From positions 61,626,652 through 61,690,651 of the forward strand of contig CM036755.1 in the NCBI GenBank assembly GCA_020796225.1: 64,000 nt of DNA, given 5' to 3'. The stretch comes from Arion vulgaris. Lineage: Eukaryota > Mollusca > Gastropoda > Stylommatophora > Arionidae. Under the pieces are notes generated by a model, which searched no databases, was not told the DNA's origin, and saw only the letters and a program-made list of their open reading frames with translations. Each line of letters begins with the position of its first letter. Within the stretch, counting starts at the first letter, position 1. Positions 54,680 through 63,689 of this stretch are shown one piece after another. The translations under genes and the position numbers were made by a program.

Positions 54680-54815
54680 CTACACAAAAACTGTACTAGA
54701 CGTTTTCTAAGTTTAACGTATTTTTCTTGAATCTACACAAGAACTGTACTAGACGTTTTCTAAGTTTGACGGTTTACTCTTGAATCTACACAAGAACTGT
54801 AATTAACTTTCTGAA
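54680..54815. repeat. 58-bp tandem repeat, about 2.5 copies
   Basis: TCTACACAAGAACTGTACTA plus GACGTTTTCTAAGTTTGACG recurs just downstream of the receptor gene's stop. Confidence 0.88.
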
Positions 54816-54858
54816 CTTTGGGTTGAATATTACGTACACGAAAAATTACCAGCACTGC

Positions 54859-55815
54859 TCATAAATCAAGCATTAACATATCTAAAGAAAAAATTAGACT
54901 GCACAAAATAAAACCTCCAAGAATTATAGTATTATTCAGCTGAGGCAGGTACACAAATAAATGTATAAATTTTGTAACTGTGTAAGAGAAACTCACAATA
55001 AATAAAGTCCTTGTTCGTGCCGAAGATTTCTTATTTATGTTGTTTGATGTTAAATTCTTTCGTCGTCGCATAGAAGCACTTACTTTTGTACCAATTAGTA
55101 CACAGCCGATAGCGACAATTATTGTAGGAATGATAGGTAACATGTACCCTGCCATAATTTTCACATACAATTCCATGCTATTATCAATTTGTCTCTGAAT
55201 TGTAACATAGCCTAACCATCCACCGAAAGGAACGTAGTAGACAGTAGTTAAACGGCATCTAAGGTGTAGAATAACGTTCATGGGCATGGTTACTAGACAA
55301 GAAAAGAGAACTATAACTTTTACTCTGTTAGTAGTTACCAAACTTGAAAATCGAAAGGGAAAGAAGACTGCAATAACACGTTCTAATGTGATGAAAACGG
55401 TTAATGTTGCTGACATTCCCGAAGCCATATTAGAAATAAAGTATGTCACCATAGTCAGATTGTAAAAAATGACGATTGAGTTTAAATGTCCGAACCAGAA
55501 TTGATCTAAAGGAGAATCGTACGTCAAAAATCGTCCGATACTGATTGCATCAAACATTATGGAGAAGTCAGCCACTGCTAGACCAAGCAGTAGAATGTTA
55601 GATGGTTTGTTTAATCCATTCTTAACCATGATCACACCACTCAGCCCATTTCCAACTAATCCAACAATACCAATGACTGGAATGATTACCAGATCTGTAT
55701 ATTTTGTTAGAATTATATACAAATTATTGATAAGTTGAATTTCGCTGTCGAGATTGTCTATTGTCCGATTAGATGCAACATAAGTGTTGTAGATCTGACT
55801 TTTGTTTCCGCTCAT
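54859..55815 (-). CDS. Rhodopsin-like GPCR (putative chemosensory or peptide receptor), damaged C-terminus
   Basis: This is a single-exon frame of 318 codons from the ATG at 55813-55815. Seven hydrophobic segments are visible: TM1 about 42-64 with the GN pair at 55-56; TM2 about 73-95 with LAVAD at 79-83; TM3 about 115-143, ending in ERV at 145-147 in place of DRY; TM4 about 165-186; TM5 about 216-243; TM6 about 268-290; TM7 about 296-317. Two N-terminal sequons (NKS at 4, NRT at 16) fit an extracellular N-terminus. There is no Cys at the top of TM3, so the usual disulfide may be absent. The frame stops within TM7 (FSLDMLMLDL), with no NPxxY or cytoplasmic tail. A one-base shift downstream gives LIYEQCW, so a frameshift is likely. 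Intronless receptors of this kind form large families in gastropods. The ligand cannot be deduced. It is either a recent pseudogene or a truncated receptor. Confidence 0.85.
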   Translation of the reverse strand: MSGNKSQIYNTYVASNRTIDNLDSEIQLINNLYIILTKYTDLVIIPVIGIVGLVGNGLSGVIMVKNGLNKPSNILLLGLAVADFSIMFDAISIGRFLTYDSPLDQFWFGHLNSIVIFYNLTMVTYFISNMASGMSATLTVFITLERVIAVFFPFRFSSLVTTNRVKVIVLFSCLVTMPMNVILHLRCRLTTVYYVPFGGWLGYVTIQRQIDNSMELYVKIMAGYMLPIIPTIIVAIGCVLIGTKVSASMRRRKNLTSNNINKKSSARTRTLFIVSFSYTVTKFIHLFVYLPQLNNTIILGGFILCSLIFSLDMLMLDL

Positions 55816-55959
55816 TTGTGTTAGTCTTTGATGTGGCTTCAGATAATGATAAAAGGAGACTGTAATGAAAATAGTTGTACAAATTATTATGTTCTAAAGT
55901 ATCAAATTGTTAATTAAGAAATTTCACTTTCAGATAAACAACGAATTCTTATTCTTCTT

Positions 55960-56215
55960 CTTCGACGCACGCTCCATAACGAACACATGTTAAACCACTC
56001 TTTGTGATTTGTATGTGATCTGAGTCTAAGAGCGATTGTACACTGTGCCAGCTATGCGCCTACAAGTAGGTCAGAACATCCGATTTCTGTCACGCTTTTT
56101 ATTTACTAGGGTAGCTTTCTTACCACAGTCGCCTCTTACGACATGCCTTGTAGGTCACATTGCTACTATTCTTTGCTCCCCTGTGAGCTCCGACAACACA
56201 CGGGCGAGATAAATA
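55960..56215 (-). mobile_element. Head-domain SINE (SINE-4 family)
   Basis: CGCTCCATAACGAACACATG, AAGAGCGATTGTACACTGTG, CCTCTTACGACATGCCTTGT and CGACAACACACGGGCG give a nearly full copy about 150 bp upstream of the receptor's start codon. Confidence 0.82.
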
Positions 56216-56319
56216 ACAAATGATTAAAAGCATCTTGATTCCTTTATTATGCTACCAATGTCAACAATGGACAATTTGTAAAGCAGAGGCACAGAAAATA
56301 ACTACATGTAAAATGCATT

Positions 56320-56590
56320 GTGAGAGCCGCAGTAGCGTAGTTGTTGGTGCACTAGTTTCTTAGAATAGTGGTTCGTGTTTAATTCAACAGTGGGCGTGAA
56401 ATTGTCTCCGACCGTAACGGCTCTCTGGTCGACCCAGCCTCAATTGTGTACCAGGAAAAGTGCAGGGAAGTAAAGACGGCCGGCGTGACGTTGACCAGAT
56501 CACAAATCGTGTACCGACAGTCAATGAAAAATACTGGTTTAACATCGTATTACCCTCTTTACCACGTGGTATGAAAATTGTGCTCTTTTA
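56320..56590 (+). mobile_element. tRNA-derived SINE (SINE-3 family)
   Basis: GCCGCAGTAGCGTAGTTGTT (head with A box), GTTCGTGTTTAATTCAAC (diverged B box), CCGACCGTAACGGCTCTC, GGTCGACCCAGCCTCAATTG and GACGGCCGGCGTGACG. It is the same family as the nested copy at 31624-31895. Confidence 0.82.
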
Positions 56591-56699
56591 CTTTTAAATA
56601 AAAATGCGGTGTCTCTGAAAGAGAACAAAAACACAAGAAGAAGAGACAGAGTCACAAATACCATCAGCAGAGAGAAGGTTGGAACAAGGCCGTGCTTCA

Positions 56700-56955
56700 A
56701 TTACATCGTCTTCTTCTTTTTTGTCTCTGTATCGACTCTGCAGCAACATGTACACAACATTCAAGATGGGTAATTCTGACATAGGGACAGACACATCAGA
56801 CTGCAGAGCACTTACTTCAAGACTGCCCCGAATATGATTTACTAAGGCAAACTCACAGGCCTAGTGAAACAACACTGGACAAGAAAACTACACGGATCTC
56901 ATTGTGAGCTACAAAAGACAGTAAAGTTTAACCAAAGACAACGTAAAATATACAG
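56700..56955 (+). mobile_element. Retrotransposon RNase H-associated C-terminal fragment
   Basis: The plus strand reads QTAEHLLQDCPEYDLLRQTH then RPSETTLDKK. After a one-base shift it continues LHGSHCELQKTVKFNQRQ. The HxLQxCPxY...LW.. order follows the C-terminus of RNase H-bearing non-LTR elements. The open minus-strand frame at 56594-56794 is antisense to it. Confidence 0.8.
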
Positions 56956-56999
56956 AGCAAGATTACAACTTGCAATACTTTATTACTACTGCTGCTGCT

Positions 57000-57218
57000 A
57001 CTACTACAACACTTACCGTAACAACAACAAATTTACAACTTTTAATGCTTACTCTACTACTACTACTACTACTACTGCTGTTACTACTACTGCTACTAGA
57101 ACAGGTACTTACCGTAACAGTAACAAACTTACAAGTTGCTATTCTTTACTCTACTACTACTATTACTATACAACACTTACCTCAACAATAACAAACTTAC
57201 AGCGTGTAATACTTACTC

Positions 57219-57261
<43 letters not shown>

Positions 57262-57365
57262 TACTACTACTACTACTACTACAACAACAGTTACTTACCT
57301 TAACAACAAACTTAAAACTTCTAATGCTTACACTACTACTACTGCTACTACAAAAGTTACCCACC
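57000..57365. repeat. Trinucleotide (ACT/CTA)n tracts in a larger repeat
   Basis: Blocks of CTACTACTACTACTACTA alternate with CTTACCGTAACAACAACAAA-like spacers about every 100 bp, four times. This compound microsatellite keeps a Thr-rich frame open. Confidence 0.94.
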
Positions 57366-57734
57366 AACAACAAACTTACAAAAATCCACTTTGAAGTAGA
57401 TGTACTTCAACACTTCATTAATTAACAGAAATAAATTGAACTAACAAGTTCAATAAAAGCCGATATCTTCTCTTGAAATATATACAGAAAAATAAAATAA
57501 AGTTCATGACATCAATGTAAAAGTTATCTAAACTGTTACCTCGATGAGCAAACAAGACCGCACGTATCTGACTATCAGGTTAACTAAATGTTTGCTACAT
57601 TTACACGTTTACATTTAAAGTTTTAACTTTCATCTGAAATTTATATAACGACATACATGTATAATCTGTTATAAAAATCTAGTGTCATCATGTCTTAACA
57701 ATCATCTATATTCTCTTCTGCCTCTATCACTTAT

Positions 57735-57950
57735 ACCAGAGACTTATTTGAGAGTTTCACACCTGCCACTTATACCAGAGACTTATTTGAGAGTTCCACC
57801 CCTGCCACTTATACCAGAGATTTATTTGAGAGTTCCACACCTACCACATGTATCAGAGACTAATTTGAGAGTTCCACCCCTGCCACTTATATCAGAGACT
57901 AATTTGAGAGTTAAACCACATCCACTTATACCAGAGAGAAGTATTTGAGA
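57735..57950. repeat. 39-bp tandem repeat, about 5.5 copies
   Basis: CCACTTATACCAGAGACTTA plus TTTGAGAGTTCCACCCCTG. The later copies are diverged. Confidence 0.95.
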
Positions 57951-58500
57951 GAAACTTTAAAGAACTTATCGACAATAACCTTCATTGATGTTGGAATTTA
58001 TATTACAATAAGAATTTCTCACACTATAAATTTAAAGAATCTGGCATATCTGATTATCACAAAATATAGTAGACACAGCGATTTATCGTACGAAGAAATG
58101 ATTAAGTAAATGGGCTAAATAATGGGGACAAATTAAGTTCGGCCGTTACTGCACTGTTTTAAAATTAACAACTGGGTAACTTAAGAATACAGGAGTACGT
58201 GGCATTATAGATATTTAATAGATGTTAAATTCCACAGGTTCATACAATGTTAAGTGACTTATGATTTGGTTAGAATTTGAGAGACTAGTTTGTGATGATC
58301 AGCATGAATGGGAAATATCATTGGTTTGATAATTGCACAGTACTTGAGAGTTGATATTATGAAGTCAAAGCGAAGGGGTGATAGCAACATTTTGTAATCA
58401 CTAAAACATACACAGGCATACAAACACGCACGCGCACACACAGACAAACACCCACACACACACATATATATATATATCCACACACGGACGAAAAAGGAGG
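57951..58500. other. AT-rich spacer with CA/TA microsatellite
   Basis: A (CA)n and (TA)n run is at 58430-58475. I see no exon or interspersed repeat otherwise. Confidence 0.35.
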
Positions 58501-58640
58501 AGATCAACTACCTCACTACAAGAAATTTAAACAGCTACAGAAACTTGCAAGAAAACCACATAATGAGACTCTGAAACGTACTTTGCTGAGAGAAGCCAGA
58601 AATTTATGTCTCAGTTTCATGGAGGATTCTTTGAAAAGTT
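58500..58640 (+). mobile_element. Non-LTR retrotransposon tail (7.0-kb family), plus strand
   Basis: NETLKRTLLREARNLCLSFM then EDS corresponds to the minus-strand copies at 7028-7375 and 10400-10555. Confidence 0.75.
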
Positions 58641-59160
58641 AAAAGTGAATAAAAATAAAGAGGCGGACAGAAAAAATCTTTTTTTAAAAAATTACTCAGA
58701 AGGAACATGTATTTGAGAAAGTCTATAAAGACATAGAGGCGTACAAAAAATAATCTTTAAAAAGAAACAATAATTTAAACCAGAAGTAACATGTCTTTGA
58801 AAATATTTGTTAGATTATAGAAGTGGACAGAAGAATAATTTTAAAAAAAAAATAAAACCAGAAGTAACATGTTTTTGAACAAGTCTGTAAGGACATATAG
58901 AGTTGGACAGAAAACAATTTTTTTTTTAAATAATAAAAGAAATAGAAGGAACATGTTTTTGAACCTGTTTAAAAGTGAGCCTATTTAGTGTAGATACAAA
59001 TATGTAATTATAATAATGTAGCACAGAGCTGTCTAGCGCAGCGCCCGCCATGGCGCCCGTGTGACAAATCAATGTCGCCATTTTATGTTTACTTCACCGA
59101 CTTTAACCAGAATTTCAAGAAAATGTATATCTGAGTAATATTTGGCTTCAATTTTTTTGG
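58641..59160. repeat. Three or four decayed 75-80 bp units, otherwise empty
   Basis: AGAAGTAACATGTTTTTGAA, GTCTGTAAGGACATATAGAG and GGACAGAAAACAATTTTTTT recur at about 58650, 58720, 58800, 58870 and 58945. I see no gene. Confidence 0.6.
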
Positions 59161-59164
59161 CAAG

Positions 59165-59530
59165 CACAATATCTTCTGAGGCCACAGAGATGTGGTTTTA
59201 CAGAACAATGATGAGAATCCAATGGACTGCTAAAATGGCTAATGTTGAGGTGGTGAATGAGATCAAGACACAGAGAAAGTTTATCATCAATATAAGAAAG
59301 AGGCAGTGATCATTTTTCAGGCATGCCATTAGGAAGGGAGGTTTAGAACACACTGTGACAACAGGTAAAATCGAGGGTAGACGAGACAGAGAGAGAAAAT
59401 TTTGGATATCCTGACTTCATAGCACGGTAGAGCGTCAACATCTGATTTGGGCAAACACCAAAGACAAAGATTTGTGGAGATCCATGATCGTCTACACCAA
59501 CCGGCATGGCACCTGATGATGATATTTGTT
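59165..59530 (+). mobile_element. Non-LTR retrotransposon tail (40.1-kb family)
   Basis: GAGGCCACAGAGATGTGGTT, GAACAATGATGAGAATCCAATGG, GGTGGTGAATGAGATCAAG and CACCTGATGATGATATTTG are collinear with 28955-29405 and 40075-40350. Confidence 0.83.
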
Positions 59531-59719
59531 GAATGAAAAGTTGAATCAGGATTACGTTTTCATATGTGATGTTTCCTTGTCTTGCAGAAACCATTCCCTC
59601 CATTTATTTTAATTGTTACTATTGTTACGTTGTTTTTTTTCCTCTTTCTTCTTGATACTTTATTGTGCTTACTGATTTATGAGTTCAGTAAAATATGCTT
59701 TTCTAGAACATTTGTTTGT

Positions 59720-60483
59720 TGTCTTGTATAGAATTCTATGTGGTGAAGTAGTCAAGCCGTTTGTGTGGTATAGAATTCTATGTGGTGAAGTAGTCAAGCC
59801 GTTTGTGTGGTATAGAAATATATGTGGTGAAGTAGTCAAGCCGTTTGTGTGGTATATAAATCTATGTGGTGAAGTAGTCAAGCCGTTTGTCTTGTATAGA
59901 ATTCTATGTGGTGAAGTAGTCAAGCCGTTTGTCTTGTATAGAATTCTATGTGGTGAAGTAGTCAAGCCGTTTGTCTTGTATAGAATTCTATGTGGTGAAG
60001 TAGTCAAGCCGTTTGTGTGGTATAGAAATCTATGTGGTGAAGTAGTCAAGCCGTTTGTCTTGTATAGAAATCTATGTGGTGAAGTAGTCAAGCCGTTTGT
60101 GTAGTATAGAAATCTATGTGGTGAAGTAGTCAAGCCGTTTGTCTTGTATAGAAATCTATGTGGTGAAGTAGTCAAGCCGTTTGTCTTGTATAGAATTCTA
60201 TGTGGTGAAGTAGTCAAGCCGTTTGTCTTGTATAGAATTCTATGTGGTGAAGTAGTCAAGCCGTTTGTCTTGTATAGAAATCTATGTGGTGAAGTAGTCA
60301 AGCCGTTTGTCTTGTATAGAAATCTATGTGGTGAAGTAGTCAAGCCGTTTGTGTAGTATAGAAATCTATGTGGTGAAGTAGTCAAGCCGTTTGTCTTGTA
60401 TAGAAATCTATGTGGTGAAGTAGTCAAGCCGTTTGTGTGGTATAGAAATCTATGTGGTGAAGTAGGCAAACCGTTTGTCTTGT
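59720..60483. repeat. 42-bp satellite array (about 18 copies) ending in a SINE B box
   Basis: The unit is TATGTGGTGAAGTAGTCAAG plus CCGTTTGTCTTGTATAGAAATC, with GTCTTG/GTGTGG and GAATTC/GAAATC variants. The right end leaves the array in the middle of a unit and continues TCAAGTTCATGGGTTCGAAT, a B box, then a SINE-1 body. The unit resembles a tRNA-like A-box head (TGTGGTGAAGTAGTCAAGCC; canonical pattern TGGCTTAGTGGTTAAGCC). The period is a multiple of 3, giving a 266-codon minus-strand frame that is not a gene. Confidence 0.95.
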
Positions 60484-60645
60484 CAAGTTCATGGGTTCGA
60501 ATCTAGAAGGTACCGCTTGGTTCACGAATGAAAGATACTTAGAATTGTTGACGAAGCTATACAATTTGGCTTTGTACAATTCCTTTGACTATATAATGAA
60601 ACCCGGTTCGATGATGCCATTATATGATGCCTTCAAACCTTTTTT
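60484..60645 (+). mobile_element. SINE-1 body continuing from the 42-bp array
   Basis: CATGGGTTCGAATCTAGAAG (B box), TTGTTGACGAAGCTATACAA, GGCTTTGTACAATTC, ATGAAACCCGGTTCGATG and CAAACCTTTTTTTAG align in order with 40560-40760. Confidence 0.78.
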
Positions 60646-60756
60646 TAGTTTGCACATTATAATCAAAGACTGGGACGGATTAGCGCAATGCGTAAGCGGC
60701 TCTGACCAAAAAAAAGTGTGTGCTCAATCCCACACGCGTAGAAAGCAATTGGCCCT

Positions 60757-60932
60757 TCTACCTCCTCCTCGCTCCTTCTACCTCCTCCTCGCTCCTTCTA
60801 CCTCCTCCTCGCTCCTTCTACCTCCTCCTCGCTCCTTCTACCTCCTCCTCGCTCCTTCTACCTCCTCCTCGCTCCTTCTACCTCCTCCTCCCCTTCTACC
60901 TCCTCCTCGCTCCTTCTACCTCCTCCTCGCTT
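60757..60932. repeat. 20-bp minisatellite, about nine copies
   Basis: CTTCTACCTCCTCCTCGCTC repeats with a period of 20. One unit near 60888 is shortened. It is strongly polypyrimidine on the plus strand. Confidence 0.97.
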
Positions 60933-61490
60933 TGGTATAAAAATGTTATGTAACAGGCACTTTATATCCTAAGGATTAAAAAGGCCACGGAAAATTTTAT
61001 TTTACTCAAAAATAATAATTGCTGGAGAAGGAAAACTATTTTTAATTAACGCATAGTGAATTCAGCTGGCTACAGAATATCTGAAAGTCTAAGTTAAGAG
61101 CTGAGTTGTTGAAGCCAGTGTTTTCTTTTCTTTATAAACATGAGTATGTTTTTATTTGACCATACAGCCTACATATATTGTTTTGTGGATGAAAGGATAA
61201 TATCCGGTTAGATTAGGAGATGATAAGGTGTTCAAAAGAACAATGCTAATTAATTAGACGATCCATTCACATCTCCGGTCTGCTCAAGTCGGAAGAAATA
61301 TTTAAAAAACAGTGGACACGTGATCAAAGTGTTCTAAAAACGCGACCAGAGAAAACCCGAGAATAATAAAGCCAAATTAAAAACCAGTTTTTGGTGCGCC
61401 CGATGATGTCATTGTTCTATTGTCCAGTTTATCGGTGTGTACAGGTGTCACGTACGTTTGTTGTTTTTGCAGTTCTCACTTTAACAATAT
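60933..61490. other. Upstream intergenic of the intact kinase, nothing recognised
   Basis: AT-rich, with no repeat family recognised. Distal regulatory elements could be here, but nothing can be assigned. Confidence 0.3.
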
Positions 61491-61554
61491 GGCAGTGTGA
61501 ATGTAACAAAACCAGATGGTTGTTAATCCGTCAATTTGAGAAATGATTGCATCA

Positions 61555-61735
61555 ACAATGTGTCACTCTAATGTCCATCTGGTCTCAAACTTATATAAAC
61601 CCAACTTGATATATTTCTGATTCAGTCAGTTCACTTATAGTTGCTGATAGTACTGTGTGTGTGTGATCACTTATTCGTTTGGAATTTAAATTTGTGTAAA
61701 TCTTGTCATTCGAAATTTGTTTTCTGAATTTCATC
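61555..61735 (+). promoter_or_regulatory. Core promoter and 5'UTR of the intact kinase
   Basis: TATATAAA at 61592-61599 precedes the initiator-like TCAGTCAGTT (61622-61631) by about 30 bp, the usual TATA-to-start distance. GTCACTCTAATGTCCATCTGG at 61562-61582 lies just upstream and is conserved, with CAGTCAGTT, in the inverted pseudogene copy (50441-50612). A start near 61624 would give a 5'UTR of about 112 bp. Assignment is by pattern and paralogue conservation. Confidence 0.68.
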
Positions 61736-62365
61736 ATGGCTGAATCAATGGTTTCTAGTTCTAATGTTGTAACCTCAGAAGAAGAAGACGACGATTTCTT
61801 TATAAAATTCAAACTTCGTCCAGTAAAAGTGATTGACATGGGAATGTGCGGAGAGATTGTCTTAGCTAGACCTTCAGACATATTTGCTGCCAAACGTGTT
61901 GTGAAGACATTTACTCTGTTGGATGAAGATACACAATCCATGCATACAGAAATGTTCCAGGCTGAAGTGGAATTTATGAAATCATTCGACCATCCATTTT
62001 TGATGAAACTTCTAATAGCTGGAGAGTGTCGTGAGTATCAGGCCATCTGTATGACATACTATCATAGTGGCACACTCTTTGATTACGTTGAGTGTGTCAG
62101 CTTCGACCACGCAGAACGTTGTTTCACTCAAGTAGCTTGTGCACTTCGATATATGCACAAGAAAAATGTAGTGCATCTTGATGTTAAACTAGACAACATT
62201 TTTATGGATAATGATTTAAATGCCGTTCTTGGAGACTTTGGTCTCGCTCAGAAATTGTCTCCAGAATATCAGAAAGTGTCCTTACTAAATTGTGGCGGTA
62301 CAGCTTGTTATTTTGCACCTGAACTAATTGGAGTAATTGGTGATAAGGAACTTGATCCGTATAAG
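61736..62365 (+). CDS. Small Ser/Thr-type protein kinase, exon 1
   Basis: This exon has 210 codons, from the ATG at 61736 to donor GTAAGT at 62366 (phase 0). The preferred start is this ATG because the paralogue shares it. A short acidic leader (EEEDDD, 15-20) precedes the kinase fold. Residues visible: a degenerate glycine loop GMCGEIVLA at 36-44; ATP-binding Lys53 in AAKR; helix-C Glu77; HPFLMKLL at 86-93; catalytic loop HLDVKLDN at 147-154, where the usual HRD Arg is Leu; DFG at 167-169; GTACYFAPE at 188-196. The catalytic Lys, Asp, Asn and DFG Asp are all present, so activity is plausible. The HxD Arg is missing, suggesting activation-loop phosphorylation is not required. With exon 2 and the last exon predicted from the paralogue, the protein is about 287 residues, a bare kinase domain. 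I cannot assign the family. Confidence 0.9.
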
Positions 62366-62469
62366 GTAAGTTTCATTTGTTTAAATATCTACTTGTTTTT
62401 TAGTGTTCGCTAAACATTTTTTATGTGGTCTTCATTTCAGACATACTTTGTTGCAACTGTTATTATTTT

Positions 62470-62650
62470 CATTGTGACCAATTCGTTGCGCTACATTGCA
62501 CTCTTTTTTGCTTCTTCATTTTAACTAAACTCCCACACAATTCATTGCTAAATTGCACTCTTTGTTCTTTTTTGCTTCTTGTTTTCATTTTGACTAAACT
62601 CCCATTCAGCTCTTTGCTATATTGCACTTTTTTGCTTCTTTTTATTTTCA
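62470..62650. repeat. About three copies of a 60-65 bp repeat in the kinase intron
   Basis: TTGCACTCTTTTTTGCTTCT, TTTTAACTAAACTCCCACAC and AATTCATTGCTAAATTGCAC recur with drift. It is T-rich and intronic. Confidence 0.85.
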
Positions 62651-62919
62651 AATTTAATTGCACAATCTGTTTTCTTTCTTGCAAATCAATTAAAATTTAA
62701 AAAAATTATATCAAAGAGAAAATAACAGTCCACATTGTTTGTAATGAGTAAATATTTTTTGGTTCATTGAAGAAAAACAATGGAGATGTAAGAAACAAAA
62801 TTAAAAGACCAAAGATGGCTCATAAAATACTTGACTGAAAAAGAGTGAAACAGACAGAGCAAAACCAATCTACGTATTACAAACATTTTCATTTGAAAAG
62901 GGTAGATGCGGGACTTTAC

Positions 62920-63115
62920 CATTAAAATGATGACTGCCTTTTTCTTATATTGATGATAAGCTTTCTCTGTGTCTTGATCTCATTCAATACCTCAACATTA
63001 GTCATTTTAGCAGTCCATGGGATTCTTATCACTCTTATTTCTGTGGCTCTGAGATTTGTTGATCTGTGTGTTCATTGTCCATGACTCGCATCCGTATGTC
63101 AGTATTTGTTCTATG
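62920..63115 (-). mobile_element. Non-LTR retrotransposon tail in the kinase intron
   Basis: Inverted TGACTGCCTTTTTCTTATAT, GTGTCTTGATCTCATTCAAT and AGCAGTCCATGGGATTCTTA match the 28955/40075/59165 family. It lies in the intron, antisense to the gene. Confidence 0.82.
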
Positions 63116-63447
63116 TAGCACTGAATAACTGAGGATATATACGATGTAATAAATGATTTGAGCATGGAGACAGCACACATGAGCTATACTAAAGACAACT
63201 TTTGTTATCTCTTAAGAATGGTTAGATGGCATATCAGAATCCTGTCAATATGTATAAATAACAATCACCCAAGCCACCAGAACAGCGCAAGACAAAACCA
63301 TAAAGCCATAACACCGTGTAACAACCCCATAAGAGTGTAACGACGAAAAACGATTCCTTTAGTTGAATCTTTTTTTGCTAGTGTTACCAACAACATTTGC
63401 TACTTGTATCGTATCTCTCCTATTTCATTATTTCCTATAACTTTCAG

Positions 63448-63566
63448 ATGGACTCTTACTGTCTTGGTGTTGTCTTGTGGTCATTAGTCATGAAAAGATA
63501 TCCTGATGATAACATTAATTATGATTTGGAAGCACGAAACAGACTAGACCTACCCATAATTATAAG
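63448..63566 (+). CDS. Small Ser/Thr-type protein kinase, exon 2
   Basis: It follows acceptor ATAACTTTCAG (intron ends at 63447) and precedes a donor GTGTGC at 63567, which is weaker than the GTATGC of the paralogous exon. It is 119 bp, phase 0 to phase 2, and encodes MDSYCLGVVLWSLVMKRYPD followed by DNINYDLEARNRLDLPIII. DSYCLGVVLWSL is kinase subdomain IX. Joined to exon 1 it reads ELDPYK-MDSYCLG without a break. The next exon, expected to carry LLERDPSKRP-type text, is not found before 64000 and probably lies to the right. The first codon ATG could mislead a gene finder into calling a separate gene here. Confidence 0.87.
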
Positions 63567-63689
63567 GTGTGCTATTGCTGACTTTATCCTTATATTTTAG
63601 ATCATTAGAATAATAGCATATCCATCCTCAGTGATTAGTAACATTTTATTTGGTGGACAGTAAGCAACAACACGATATGGCAACAAAGT

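Noticed and set aside
56594..56794. A 66-codon minus-strand frame with acceptor- and donor-like sites, considered as a host exon
   Set aside because: The plus strand encodes a recognisable RNase H-associated retrotransposon C-terminus (HLLQDCPEYDLL), so the minus frame is antisense.
57000..57365. A Thr-rich protein (176 codons)
   Set aside because: It is a translation of (ACT)n tracts joined to a retrotransposon fragment.
59669..60469. A 266-codon minus-strand frame of 14-residue repeats
   Set aside because: It is the 42-bp array read in a stop-free frame. The array runs into a SINE body, and the opposite strand is also open.
60491..60940. A 149-codon frame with a Pro/Ser-rich tail
   Set aside because: It is a SINE-1 body followed by the 20-bp minisatellite. 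The apparent protein is a fusion of the two.
63397..63600. A separate small gene starting at the in-frame methionine of kinase exon 2
   Set aside because: A consensus acceptor immediately precedes this ATG, and the segment completes the kinase domain of exon 1 in frame.
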